A DNA stretch of 64,000 nt from Oenococcus sicerae. GTDB lineage: Bacteria > Bacillota > Bacilli > Lactobacillales > Lactobacillaceae. The first letter of the stretch is position 1, and the number at the start of each line of letters is the position of its first letter. Where the stretch lies: assembly GCF_004102045.2 (NCBI RefSeq), contig NZ_CP029684.2, positions 558,001 to 622,000 of the forward strand. Reading direction: 5' to 3'. Below, one piece after another: positions 24,837 through 33,361 of this stretch. Under the pieces are notes generated by a model, which was not told the origin of the DNA, searched no databases, and worked only from the letters and a program-made list of their open reading frames with translations. A program made the position numbers and the translations under genes.

Positions 24837-25896
24837 ACCCATTATCGAGCTGAACAATATCACTGTCCATTTTCAAAACGGCAGCAAAGCAGTTGATGCT
24901 GTGAAAAATGTCAACCTGTCAATTGATCGCGGCGATGTTTTTGGTATCGTCGGTTATTCCGGCGCTGGTAAATCTACGATCGTGCGTTTGATTAATTTGC
25001 TTCATCAGCCCAGCTCCGGAGACATCAAAGTTGGTAGTCTGCAGACTGTTAAAAATGGTCAAGTATTGGTCAAAGGCAAAAAACTGCGAAAATTACGGCA
25101 AAAAATCGGCATGATTTTCCAGCATTTTAATCTGCTGGAACAGTCGACGGTTTTGGGAAATGTTGTTTTTGCTTTAAAACATGCTTCTCTGTCAAAAGCA
25201 GACCGCATCGCTAAAGCCAAAAAATTGATCAAACAAGTCGGTCTGGCTGACCGCATCGATAACTACCCATCGCAATTATCCGGCGGTCAAAAACAACGTG
25301 TGGCAATCGCACGCGCCTTAGCCAACGATCCAGAAATTTTAATTTCCGATGAAGCTACCAGTGCTTTGGATCCAAAGACAACTAAGCAGATCTTGGCGCT
25401 ATTGGCCGATTTGAATCGTCAGACCGGTGTCACGATCGTCTTGATCACTCATGAAATGCAGGTAGTTAAAAACATCGCAAATCACGTTGCCGTTATGAAA
25501 GACGGTGAGATCATCGAACAGAATTCAACCTTTCAAATTTTTGCCGATCCGCAAAAACCTTTAACGAAAGAATTTATCGAAACTGCTTCGGGCAACAAGG
25601 AAGCTTTGGAAAAAATTCTGCAGCAGCCAGCCATTCAACACTTACAAGCCGATGAATTGCTGGTTGAATTAGGCTTTTCCGGCAAGTCCACAGACGAACC
25701 CTTGATATCATCACTGGCAAAAAATTATGATGTCACAGTCAATATTCTTTACGGCAATATTGAAACAATCGAAAATGCCTCGATCGGCACCTTGATCGTG
25801 ATTTTATCTGCCAGTGCCGGTAAATTAAGCAAAGCACTTGAAGCTATCAGAAAAGAAAAAATCAAGCTGCAGATCATTAAGGGGGCGGCACAATGA
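24829..25896 (+). CDS. metN: Methionine ABC importer, ATPase MetN
   Basis: MetN is the ATPase of the methionine importer. The 355-residue protein has Walker A G-Y-S-G-A-G-K-S-T near residue 41, signature L-S-G-G-Q-K-Q-R near 148, Walker B I-L-I-S-D-E-A-T-S-A-L-D near 168 and switch His in I-T-H-E-M. The C-terminal region (about 270-350) is the regulatory NIL domain, which in this family binds methionine and inhibits transport. It overlaps the peptidase gene by 8 nt and metP by 4 nt. Confidence 0.93.
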   Translation: MTEPIIELNNITVHFQNGSKAVDAVKNVNLSIDRGDVFGIVGYSGAGKSTIVRLINLLHQPSSGDIKVGSLQTVKNGQVLVKGKKLRKLRQKIGMIFQHFNLLEQSTVLGNVVFALKHASLSKADRIAKAKKLIKQVGLADRIDNYPSQLSGGQKQRVAIARALANDPEILISDEATSALDPKTTKQILALLADLNRQTGVTIVLITHEMQVVKNIANHVAVMKDGEIIEQNSTFQIFADPQKPLTKEFIETASGNKEALEKILQQPAIQHLQADELLVELGFSGKSTDEPLISSLAKNYDVTVNILYGNIETIENASIGTLIVILSASAGKLSKALEAIRKEKIKLQIIKGAAQ

Positions 25897-26591
25897 TCAA
25901 TTGGTTATCTAAATGGCTGCCAAATGTTGTCTCAATGGGCTGGGGTGGTGATTACGGCTGGTGGCAGTCAATCTATCAAACACTCTACATGACTTTTTTT
26001 TCCGCCATTATCGGTGGTTTGATCGGATTATTCTTTGCCGTTGTATTGGTTATTTCAGACACAGATGGTATTCTGCCAAATAAAAGCATTTTCTGGCTGG
26101 CAGACAAAATCGTCTCGATCTTTCGAGCGGTCCCTTTCATTATTCTGCTCTTTGTGATCTCCCCTTTGACACAAGTCTTGATCGGTACGACCTTAGGTGC
26201 CACGGCTGCATTGGTACCTTTAAGCCTATCAGTCGCACCCTTTTATGCCAGGCAGATCCAAGCTGTTTTAAAATCGATCGATCCGGGTGAAATTGAAGCC
26301 GCTGAATCATTTGGGGCAACAAATTGGGATATTTTGATCATTTACATGAAAGAAAGTTTTCCAGAAATCATTCGTGTCTCGACCGTAACACTGATCAGCC
26401 TAGTCGGTCTAACTGCTATGGCCGGCGCGATCGGATCGGGTGGTTTAGGAAACACGGTCGTCACTTTCGGACAACAGTCTAAATATGATGTTGTCTGGGT
26501 CGGCACGATCGCACTGCTGTTGCTGATCTTCTTAATTCAAGGTATCGGAGACTGGTTGGCTAATAAAAGCAACCATGCTGCCGCACAGTAA
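25893..26591 (+). CDS. metP: Methionine ABC importer, permease MetP/MetI
   Basis: This 232-residue membrane protein has five hydrophobic segments and the coupling motif E-A-A-E-S-F-G-A near residue 130. It forms the channel of the methionine importer with MetN. It is the last gene of the T-box operon and is followed at once by a bidirectional terminator. Confidence 0.92.
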   Translation: MINWLSKWLPNVVSMGWGGDYGWWQSIYQTLYMTFFSAIIGGLIGLFFAVVLVISDTDGILPNKSIFWLADKIVSIFRAVPFIILLFVISPLTQVLIGTTLGATAALVPLSLSVAPFYARQIQAVLKSIDPGEIEAAESFGATNWDILIIYMKESFPEIIRVSTVTLISLVGLTAMAGAIGSGGLGNTVVTFGQQSKYDVVWVGTIALLLLIFLIQGIGDWLANKSNHAAAQ

Positions 26592-26592
26592 T

Positions 26593-26634
26593 AAAAAAGC
26601 CAATTGCTAAAATAGCTTAGCAATTGGCTTTTTT
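26593..26634. terminator. Bidirectional terminator between metP and the GntR gene
   Basis: AAAAAAGCCAATTGCTAA and TTAGCAATTGGCTTTTTT form a long perfect hairpin with A and T runs on both sides, serving both converging operons. Confidence 0.95.
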
Positions 26635-27349
26635 ATTGTCGTTCTAAATAGACACGGTAACGATCACCTGCGTAATAAGTAGAAACAAATTCAAATGGTT
26701 TGCCATTAGTCAAATAAGATGTCTGCCGCAAAAATAGCGCCGCTTGGCCTGTGGTCAGACCCAGCCGTTGGCAAACAGTCTCATTAGCGATCACAGCCGA
26801 AAATTCCTGCACGACTTTGCCAAACTGAAAACCCCGTTCTTCAAGATATTCATATAAGCCGCCAGACATTTCCGACTTGGTAATATTACCAACCAAGCCG
26901 ACTGGTACGGTCGCGATCTCAAAAGCGATCGGTTCATCATCCCCAAAACGAACTCGTTCGATCGTGATAACGTCTTCATCTCGACCGATCTCCAAATTCG
27001 AGGCTTCTGCCAGAGTCGGCTGGTGTCTTCTGAAAACAATAAATTTTGATTTAGCCGTCTTGCCTTGCGACTGCATGATCTGCGTAAAACTCGTAATTCC
27101 TTTAAGGTTTTCAGAAATTTCAGTCGGTTGATCAGATACATAAGTGCCAGATCCCGGCTTACGGATCAATTTCCCCTGGTTAACAAGCACAGAGATCGCT
27201 TGACGCAAAGTCATACGCGAGACTTTATAAGCTTCTGCTAGGGCCCTTTCTGCTGGTAAACGACTGCCGCCGGCAAACTGTTTATTCTTGATTTTTTCAG
27301 CTATATCGTCGCTGATCTTCAAAAAAACCGGCATATTGTTCGTATTCAT
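26633..27349 (-). CDS. GntR/HutC-family regulator, NagR-like
   Basis: This 238-residue regulator has an N-terminal winged helix (about residues 5-72, with S-R-M-T-L-R-Q-A and G-S-G-T-Y-V) and a C-terminal UTRA ligand domain. It overlaps the end of nagA by 4 nt, so it is in the nagA operon. NagR/YvoA/DasR-type members bind amino-sugar phosphates and repress N-acetylglucosamine genes through dre sites; such a site occurs in the nagA promoter here. The regulator therefore probably controls its own operon. Confidence 0.85.
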   Translation of the reverse strand: MNTNNMPVFLKISDDIAEKIKNKQFAGGSRLPAERALAEAYKVSRMTLRQAISVLVNQGKLIRKPGSGTYVSDQPTEISENLKGITSFTQIMQSQGKTAKSKFIVFRRHQPTLAEASNLEIGRDEDVITIERVRFGDDEPIAFEIATVPVGLVGNITKSEMSGGLYEYLEERGFQFGKVVQEFSAVIANETVCQRLGLTTGQAALFLRQTSYLTNGKPFEFVSTYYAGDRYRVYLERQ

Positions 27350-28495
27350 TCAGCAACTCGCAGCTCATCGCCATCAACAAAGTTCGTTAACAGATCTTGT
27401 TTGGCTGACAATAGATTAAAGTTAGCCCGTTTACCAATTTCTAAGCCGCCAACATCTTTTAACCCGAATTCACGTGCCTGATTGACTGAAGTCATGAGAA
27501 CCGCGTCCGCGATCGAAGCGCCTGTAAAGGCTTGAACATTTTTAAAGCCGAGATCGTATTTTAAGACCGAACCAGCCAGATGACCGTTTTCCAAACGAGC
27601 AGCGCCGTCTTTAATGACGACTTTTTGACCGCCTAATTCAGAAACTTCATTTTCGCCTTGGCCTTTAGCCCGCATCGAATCAGTGATCACCTCGATATTC
27701 TTGGCAGTTTTCAGCTCATAAGCCAATTTGACCATTTCTGGGGAAACATGAATCCCATCCATGACGATTTCGACTTTAACTGATGGCGTCAAGACACCAT
27801 AACCCGTCACACCGGGTTCGCGGCCTTCCAATTGAGATTGGCGGTTATATAAATGAGTCACATGCGAAGCCAATGTCTGGCCTTTATTCATTTTCCAATA
27901 CGACTGGTTCGTATGGCCGGCTGAAAGCACCACACCCATATTATGCAGACCCGCTTCAAAGGCCGGACCGGACTTCTCTGGCGCATAAGTGACTAATTTG
28001 ATCAAACCATCTGCGTCTTTTTGCCAATCTTTAAATAAAGCCAAATCCGGTGCGATCACATATTCTGCTGGCTGGGCACCATTCATATCAGCATTAATGA
28101 AGGGGCCTTCCAAATGAATGCCGCGGATCATTGAATTGTTTTTTTGCCGCTAAAACAACTGATTCAAGTGCTTTTGCAATGCTGTCTTTGGTCTGTGTGA
28201 TCGTCGTTGGGAAAAAGCTCGTAATGCCTTCAGTCCGCAATTTTTGCGAAAAAGCATTTAAAGCATCAGCGTTACCATCCATCGTGTCAAAGCCATAGCC
28301 GCCATGCGTATGCACATCAATAAAGCCTGGTACCAAAATTGCACCAGCTGGCGCAGTCACAAGCTGGTCAGTATCTTTGGCGACAAAATCCTTCAATTCG
28401 CCAAGCTCTTCAATTGTATTAGAAAAGCGCAGAAAACCGTTTTTCACGATGCCTGCGCCAGTATAGATATCAATATTTTTTATTAATTTTGCCAT
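27346..28495 (-). pseudogene. nagA: N-acetylglucosamine-6-phosphate deacetylase, frameshifted
   Basis: NagA removes acetate from GlcNAc-6-phosphate, opening amino-sugar catabolism. The first part (28495 to about 28140) has the metal motif V-D-V-H-T-H-G-G. The rest, in another frame to 27346, has I-H-L-E-G-P-F, the A-G-H-T motif and the catalytic Asp in I-T-D-S-M. Between them is an A7 tract (T7 on the plus strand at 28139-28145). With six A the frame would be continuous and give a 382-residue protein of normal length; with seven it runs into a stop after G-R-P-L-H. The gene is therefore probably inactive unless slippage on the A tract restores some product. The promoter and regulator remain intact. 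Confidence 0.85.
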
Positions 28496-28501
28496 AGTTC
28501 C

Positions 28502-28530
28502 ATTATAGGTTTGGTCTAGCCCAATTTATA
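28502..28530 (-). promoter_or_regulatory. nagA promoter with dre-like operator
   Basis: On the minus strand a perfect TATAAT (28502-28507) ends 6 nt before the nagA ATG. The spacer holds TTGGGCTAGACCAA (28511-28524), a near palindrome matching the dre type bound by NagR/DasR regulators (core TGGTCTAGACCA). The -35 (TATAAA at 28525-28530) is weak. The operator between -35 and -10 implies direct repression. Confidence 0.7.
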
Positions 28531-28533
28531 CAA

Positions 28534-29799
28534 TTATGACGCTAATGCTTTTTTAGGATCGGAAGCAGAAATAATTTTTGGTTGTGATTTGCCATCTACA
28601 GCAGCTTTCGTCACAACAACCTTTGTCACTTCTGGTTTTGAAGGAATCTGATACATTGTTTCCTTCATCGTCGATTCCATGATCGAACGCAGACCACGAG
28701 CACCCGACTTCTTAGAAATGGCAATCTTGGCCATTTCCTTTAAAGCACTGGGTTCAAACTCAAGTTGGACACTATCTAGCGCCAGCAAGGCCTGGTACTG
28801 TTTGACCAAGGCATTCTTCGGCTTTGTCAAAATTTGCACGAGATCATTTTCATACAAAGGGTTCAGCACAGAAATGATTGGCAAACGACCCAAGAACTCT
28901 GGAATCAAACCAAATTTAATGATGTCCTGATCGTTTAATTGGGTCAATGGATTCTTTTTATTAAATTCTTGCTTATTTTGCTGATCCTCATGGCCAAATC
29001 CGATCATTGATTCGCCTAGGCGATCACGAATAACATTGCCAATGCCATCAAAAGCCCCGCCGACAATAAAAAGAATGTTGCTGGTATCGACATGAATATA
29101 CTCTTGCTGGGGATGCTTGCGACCGCCTTGAGGTGGCACTGAAGCAATCGTTCCTTCCAACAGCTTCAATAAGGACTGTTGAACACCTTCGCCGGACACA
29201 TCACGCGTGATGCTGACATTCTCGGATTTCTTGGCAATTTTATCGATTTCATCAATATAAATAATGCCGCGCTGTGCTTTTTCAACATCAAAATCAGCTG
29301 CCTGCAATAACTTCAGGACAACGTTTTCAACATCTTCACCTACATAACCAGCTTCGGTCAGTGTCGTCGCATCAGCAATCGCAAAAGGCACATCCAGCAT
29401 TTTAGCCAATGACTGTGCCAAATAAGTCTTGCCGGATCCAGTAGGACCGACCATTAAGATATTAGATTTTTGCAGTTCAACGTCACCATCTTTGTGTGCC
29501 AAAGATTCATTGACCCGTTTGTAATGATTATAAACAGCAACAGCCAGTGTCTTTTTAGCATCTTCTTGACCGATCACATAGTCATTTAGACGATTAACAA
29601 GTTCGATCGGCGTTGGCAAATCGTTCAGCAGCAAAGCCTGCTGATCGCTTTTTAATTCCTGGTCAATGATCTGCTGGGCAAGTGCGACACACTCATCACA
29701 GATATAAACTCCGGGCCCAGCAATTAATTTTTTAACTTGATCCTGGCGTTTGCCGCAAAAAGAACAGGCAATCGTCGGTTGTACTGATTCTACGTCCAT
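28534..29799 (-). CDS. clpX: ATP-dependent Clp protease ATP-binding subunit ClpX
   Basis: ClpX is the AAA+ unfoldase that feeds substrates to ClpP. The protein starts with a zinc-binding domain (C-S-F-C and C-D-E-C, about residues 13-38), then Walker A G-P-T-G-S-G-K-T near 112, the pore loop G-Y-V-G-E-D near 140, Walker [10 protein letters not shown] near 170 and sensor 2 G-A-R-G-L-R near 365. I start it at the ATG at 29799, giving 421 residues, because an upstream extension to 29832 would include the likely -10 (TACAAT at 29807-29812). It lies downstream of tig, a common order in Firmicutes. Confidence 0.95.
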   Translation of the reverse strand: MDVESVQPTIACSFCGKRQDQVKKLIAGPGVYICDECVALAQQIIDQELKSDQQALLLNDLPTPIELVNRLNDYVIGQEDAKKTLAVAVYNHYKRVNESLAHKDGDVELQKSNILMVGPTGSGKTYLAQSLAKMLDVPFAIADATTLTEAGYVGEDVENVVLKLLQAADFDVEKAQRGIIYIDEIDKIAKKSENVSITRDVSGEGVQQSLLKLLEGTIASVPPQGGRKHPQQEYIHVDTSNILFIVGGAFDGIGNVIRDRLGESMIGFGHEDQQNKQEFNKKNPLTQLNDQDIIKFGLIPEFLGRLPIISVLNPLYENDLVQILTKPKNALVKQYQALLALDSVQLEFEPSALKEMAKIAISKKSGARGLRSIMESTMKETMYQIPSKPEVTKVVVTKAAVDGKSQPKIISASDPKKALAS

Positions 29800-29841
29800 G
29801 CCCTCTATTGTATCAAAACAGGCATAATACAAGTTTTTATA

Positions 29842-29872
29842 GGCAAAAAGAAAAGCCGTTTAAGACGGCTTT
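29842..29872 (-). terminator. Terminator of tig
   Basis: AAAGCCGT and ACGGCTTT form an 8-bp stem with a 5-nt loop; leftward it is followed by TTCTTTTT. It separates tig from clpX. Confidence 0.8.
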
Positions 29873-29877
29873 AATAA

Positions 29878-31197
29878 TTACTTCTTTTCAACTGCTTTTG
29901 CACCGCTAACGATTAAATCAACGGCCTTTTGAATCTTCAGATCATGGCTTAGCAGACCAACAGAAACTGACTTTTCAACTTCGGCTTCTTTGATATTGTA
30001 TTCAGCTGCTAAATGCTTGATCTCGTCATTGATATCTGCATCGCTTGGGTTGATTTTTTCAGCCCGAGCAATCGCTTCAAGTACCAGATTCGTCTTGACA
30101 CGGTTAGGTGCGCCTTCAGTCATTTGTTCCTTTAATTGGGCTTGACTGCTGCCCGTGATTTTAAAGTACATTTCAGGTTGAACGCCCTGACCAGCCAAAT
30201 TATTGAAAAATGTCTGCATTTGACGCGAAACATCATCATTCAATAATTCATCAGGTAATTTTTCGCCGGAAACTTTAGCAGCATCAACTGCTTTTTGGAC
30301 AGCGGCGTCTTCAAAAGCATCCTTGCTCTTCTCAGCTTTGTCTTTAGCCAGCTTCTCTTTGGTCTTGGCCTTCAATTCTTCAAGTGATGAGACAGAGTCA
30401 TCGACATCTTTGGCAAATTCGTTATCCAAAGCTGGTGTTTCAAGCTTTTTTAATTCGTGGATCGTCACAGCGAAAACAGCATCCTTGCCAGCTAGGTCCT
30501 TTGCTTGGTAATCAGATGGGAACTTAACTTTCACATCAACATCTTCATCAACTTTGTGACCAACTAATTGGTCTTCAAAGCCTGGTATAAATTGACCAGA
30601 ACCAAGACTTAAACTAAAGTTCTGTGCCTTGCCGCCGTCAAATTGTTTGCCATCAACAGAGCCGTCAAAATCAATTACGACAGTGTCGCCTGTCGCAGCG
30701 GCTTCGCCATCTTTGGCAGGAACTAATTCAGCTTCGCCTTTTTGCAGACGTGTCAATTCAGCAGTCAATTCCTCGTCAGTCACTTGGTCAGAATCTTTTT
30801 CGACTTCAAGATTCTTATAATCACCAAGTTCAACGGCTGGTGCCAAAGTTACTTCGGCGTGAATCTTCCAAGGACCGCCTTTTTTAAGATCATCAGGCAG
30901 AATCTGCGGCTGGCCAACAACTGTCAGATCAGCTTCGTTGACTGCTTGATCATAAACATCAGGCAGAATTGCATTCAAAGCATCTTCATATAGGGCTTCT
31001 TCACCAAAACGAGCCAAAAACATGTCTTTGGAAACATGTCCTTTTCTAAAACCAGGGATGTTGATCTTGTCTTTTTGCTTGTTAAAAGCTTCATCGATTC
31101 CATTTGATATTTGTTGGGCTGGAATTTCGAAACTTAAAGTTCCTTTATTATCAGCGCCAGCTTTAAAAGCAGCGTTGGTTTTAATAATATCTACCAT
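29878..31197 (-). CDS. tig: Trigger factor, ribosome-associated chaperone
   Basis: Trigger factor binds at the ribosome exit tunnel and helps new chains fold. The 439-residue protein has the N-terminal ribosome-binding domain with the signature G-F-R-K-G-H near residue 50 (usual form GFRxGKxP), a central FKBP-type prolyl isomerase domain (about 160-245, G-D-T-V-V-I-D-F and G-S-G-Q-F-I-P-G-F-E) and a helical C-terminal domain. TGGAGGAAT precedes the start. A TATAAT on the minus strand at 31223-31228 is a likely -10. Confidence 0.96.
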   Translation of the reverse strand: MVDIIKTNAAFKAGADNKGTLSFEIPAQQISNGIDEAFNKQKDKINIPGFRKGHVSKDMFLARFGEEALYEDALNAILPDVYDQAVNEADLTVVGQPQILPDDLKKGGPWKIHAEVTLAPAVELGDYKNLEVEKDSDQVTDEELTAELTRLQKGEAELVPAKDGEAAATGDTVVIDFDGSVDGKQFDGGKAQNFSLSLGSGQFIPGFEDQLVGHKVDEDVDVKVKFPSDYQAKDLAGKDAVFAVTIHELKKLETPALDNEFAKDVDDSVSSLEELKAKTKEKLAKDKAEKSKDAFEDAAVQKAVDAAKVSGEKLPDELLNDDVSRQMQTFFNNLAGQGVQPEMYFKITGSSQAQLKEQMTEGAPNRVKTNLVLEAIARAEKINPSDADINDEIKHLAAEYNIKEAEVEKSVSVGLLSHDLKIQKAVDLIVSGAKAVEKK

Positions 31198-31255
31198 TAT
31201 TCCTCCAGATACGTACTATAAAATTATAGCGTAAAGCACATGAAAACTAATTGTA

Positions 31256-31660
31256 TCATTTCAAATCATCAAAAGATCCAGGCAGCAAATGCGCTAAATC
31301 GGTTTTAACGACGACACCACTCGTATTCGTTAAATAAATGGGCATGTTTTTATCAAACCATTCCACCATTACCTGACGGCAGGATCCACAAGGCGCGATC
31401 GCCCCTTCTGTTCGACCAGAGATCACCATTGCTTTAAAATGGTGCTGACCTTTTGCGATCGCAGAAAAAATTGCGGTCCTTTCAGCACACATTGTCGATC
31501 CGAAAGCGGCATTTTCAATGTTGCATCCTGGAAAAATATCGCCCGTTTCACTGAGCAAGGCGGCACCAACCGGAAAGTGGCTGTAAGGGATATAAGCTTT
31601 GTCTAGCTCTTCATCGGCAATTCTTTTTAACTCATCATATTCAGCTAATTGAACAGTCAT
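31256..31660 (-). CDS. cdd: Cytidine deaminase
   Basis: Cytidine deaminase converts cytidine and deoxycytidine to uridine forms for pyrimidine salvage. The 134-residue protein has the zinc and catalytic motifs C-N-I-E-N-A-A-F, C-A-E-R-T-A-I and P-C-G-S-C-R-Q of the homotetrameric class. Its ATG overlaps the stop of the LCP gene by 4 nt, so the two are co-transcribed although their roles differ. Confidence 0.95.
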   Translation of the reverse strand: MTVQLAEYDELKRIADEELDKAYIPYSHFPVGAALLSETGDIFPGCNIENAAFGSTMCAERTAIFSAIAKGQHHFKAMVISGRTEGAIAPCGSCRQVMVEWFDKNMPIYLTNTSGVVVKTDLAHLLPGSFDDLK

Positions 31661-32547
31661 TTCAAAGCGTCCTCTAACTCAGTGTGCACACGATCTTTTT
31701 CTGTCTGGCTCATCAGCTGCATCGATTGGCCATTGATCGTAGCGCTTGTCCCAACCATTTGGCCAGATTTGATATTATCTAAAGCTTTGCGGTAATTTAA
31801 AGCTAGGTTTTTAAAACTGCTAAAGGACAAATCAGTCAAGATATTGGAAGACAGCCGATTAATAAACTTTTGGTTGAAGATCGTCGTCGGATTCGTAGCT
31901 GCCTTAGCCAGGACGGCTTTGATCACCTGCTGCTGTCTTAATTGACGACCGTAATCACCACGAGGGTCCTGATGCCGTTCACGCACATAAGCTAACAGCT
32001 GATCACCCTGCATATCATAAGTAGTGCCATCGACAAAGGAGTGGCCAAATTCTGTAAAGGTCAGATTGGAAGTGACATTGACACCGTTAAGTGAGTTCAC
32101 GATCGATTCCAAACCACCCATATTGATCAAGGCATAACCATTCAGTTTGATATTAACCAGCTTCTCGACTTGTGCGATTGATGAATCAGCCGAACCGTAA
32201 GCATAGGCTGCGTTTAATTTGACCGTTTGGCCATTAATGATAATCGGTGTATCGCGCTGCAGACTTAAGAGCAGTGTCTGTTTTTTCTTAGGATTGACAA
32301 CTGCGATCATCATCGAATCCGTGCGCCCTTTATAACTGCGATCCAAAGCGCCTGTATCAGTCCCCAGCAGCAAAATAGCAATCGGCTTGCCAGCCTTTGT
32401 CACCGTGTCTGCCTTGTCGGCTGTCTTGATCGAACTGCTTTGGTGCATCTTTTGAATGGCACCCTGTGTGGTCCAAATAGCATAACCGCCAACGGCCGCG
32501 ACCGCCACAACAGCCAGCGAGAAAAACCAAATTATAAATTTTTTCAT
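31657..32547 (-). CDS. LytR-CpsA-Psr (LCP) family glycopolymer transferase
   Basis: LCP enzymes attach undecaprenyl-linked teichoic acid or capsule polymers to peptidoglycan outside the membrane. The 296-residue protein has one N-terminal membrane segment (about residues 4-24). The catalytic domain carries L-L-G-T-D-T near 60, G-R-T-D-S-M near 75, L-Q-R-D-T-P near 97 and Y-V-R-E-R-H-x-D-P-R-G-D-Y-G-R near 190, so the Arg and Asp residues that bind the pyrophosphate are present. It lies at the edge of the polysaccharide locus and may anchor that polymer; this link is inferred. Confidence 0.9.
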   Translation of the reverse strand: MKKFIIWFFSLAVVAVAAVGGYAIWTTQGAIQKMHQSSSIKTADKADTVTKAGKPIAILLLGTDTGALDRSYKGRTDSMMIAVVNPKKKQTLLLSLQRDTPIIINGQTVKLNAAYAYGSADSSIAQVEKLVNIKLNGYALINMGGLESIVNSLNGVNVTSNLTFTEFGHSFVDGTTYDMQGDQLLAYVRERHQDPRGDYGRQLRQQQVIKAVLAKAATNPTTIFNQKFINRLSSNILTDLSFSSFKNLALNYRKALDNIKSGQMVGTSATINGQSMQLMSQTEKDRVHTELEDALK

Positions 32548-32600
32548 TTATTCCCCATTATCGGTTAAAAAATTGACACAAAATCATTGTCTATAATAGC

Positions 32601-32638
32601 AAAAAAACAAATAGAAATTAAATACAATCCTATTTGTT
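32601..32638 (-). terminator. Terminator of the Ser-rich anchored protein gene
   Basis: AACAAATAG (32606-32614) and CTATTTGTT (32630-32638) form a 9-bp stem, and leftward a T7 run follows. The stem overlaps the stop codon. Confidence 0.75.
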
Positions 32639-33269
32639 AATGATTTTTCTGCAATTCAGCCAGTTTAGCAGGGCTTACGACCCTAGCCGCTAATTGATGT
32701 GTGTTATTGATACTGCTGCTTTGTGAGTAATAATTGCTGATTGCCTGGTCCAAAGAAAGCGTAAAAGCGGCTGTAATTGGTCTGGTTACTGTGATTTGAC
32801 CGTTGCTGATCGTAATCTTAGCGGATAAAATATCAGAAATACCAGCAAAACTATCAGCATTAGGCACATAACGATTGATTTCGCCATTACTGATCGAACC
32901 GGTCATATCCCAATAATTTTGAGAAAAGGTAAATTGATCGCTCGGCACAGCATTTTTATTTGGAAAGGCCGCTTGAATCAGAATCGCAATTTGATTATTT
33001 AAATCAATGGAATTCCAACTGGTCAGACTTGAAGAACTGCTAGTAGAATTAGCTGACGCGGAAAGTGAAGAAGAGGTCGAAGACTCGGATGAAGATGCTG
33101 GCGTACTTTTCGTGCTGGCCCTTTTAGACGTAACTGTTTTTTTAACAGAGCTTTCTTTTTTGGAACCAGAGCTGCCATTCAAAGCTCGTGCTGCGAATAC
33201 CGAAAGACCCACCACGAAAAACAAAACGATAACGGAAGCAATAATTTTTGTCCTTAAACCAACTTTCAT
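32637..33269 (-). CDS. Membrane-anchored protein with Ser-rich linker, unknown function
   Basis: I do not recognise this 210-residue protein. It has one N-terminal hydrophobic segment (about residues 9-28), a Lys/Ser/Thr-rich low-complexity linker (about 32-85) and a C-terminal extracellular domain of about 120 residues that begins W-N-S-I-D-L-N-N-Q. The linker suggests wall spanning. GGGAGAT precedes the ATG. It has its own terminator and lies between the LCP gene and the surface protein genes, so a role at the cell wall is likely but unproven. Confidence 0.65.
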   Translation of the reverse strand: MKVGLRTKIIASVIVLFFVVGLSVFAARALNGSSGSKKESSVKKTVTSKRASTKSTPASSSESSTSSSLSASANSTSSSSSLTSWNSIDLNNQIAILIQAAFPNKNAVPSDQFTFSQNYWDMTGSISNGEINRYVPNADSFAGISDILSAKITISNGQITVTRPITAAFTLSLDQAISNYYSQSSSINNTHQLAARVVSPAKLAELQKNH

Positions 33270-33361
33270 TTTTTATATCTCCCTTATATATTTAGAAAAT
33301 TACCATAGTCATCTCTTAAAGACAAGCACAAATGTATTTAAGTAATTATAAAAAACATGTT

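Noticed and set aside
28139-28145. Programmed -1 ribosomal frameshift in nagA
   Set aside because: A -1 shift on the A7 tract would lead to a stop in the frame; restoring the product needs loss of one A (or +1), so a mutation or transcript slippage fits better.
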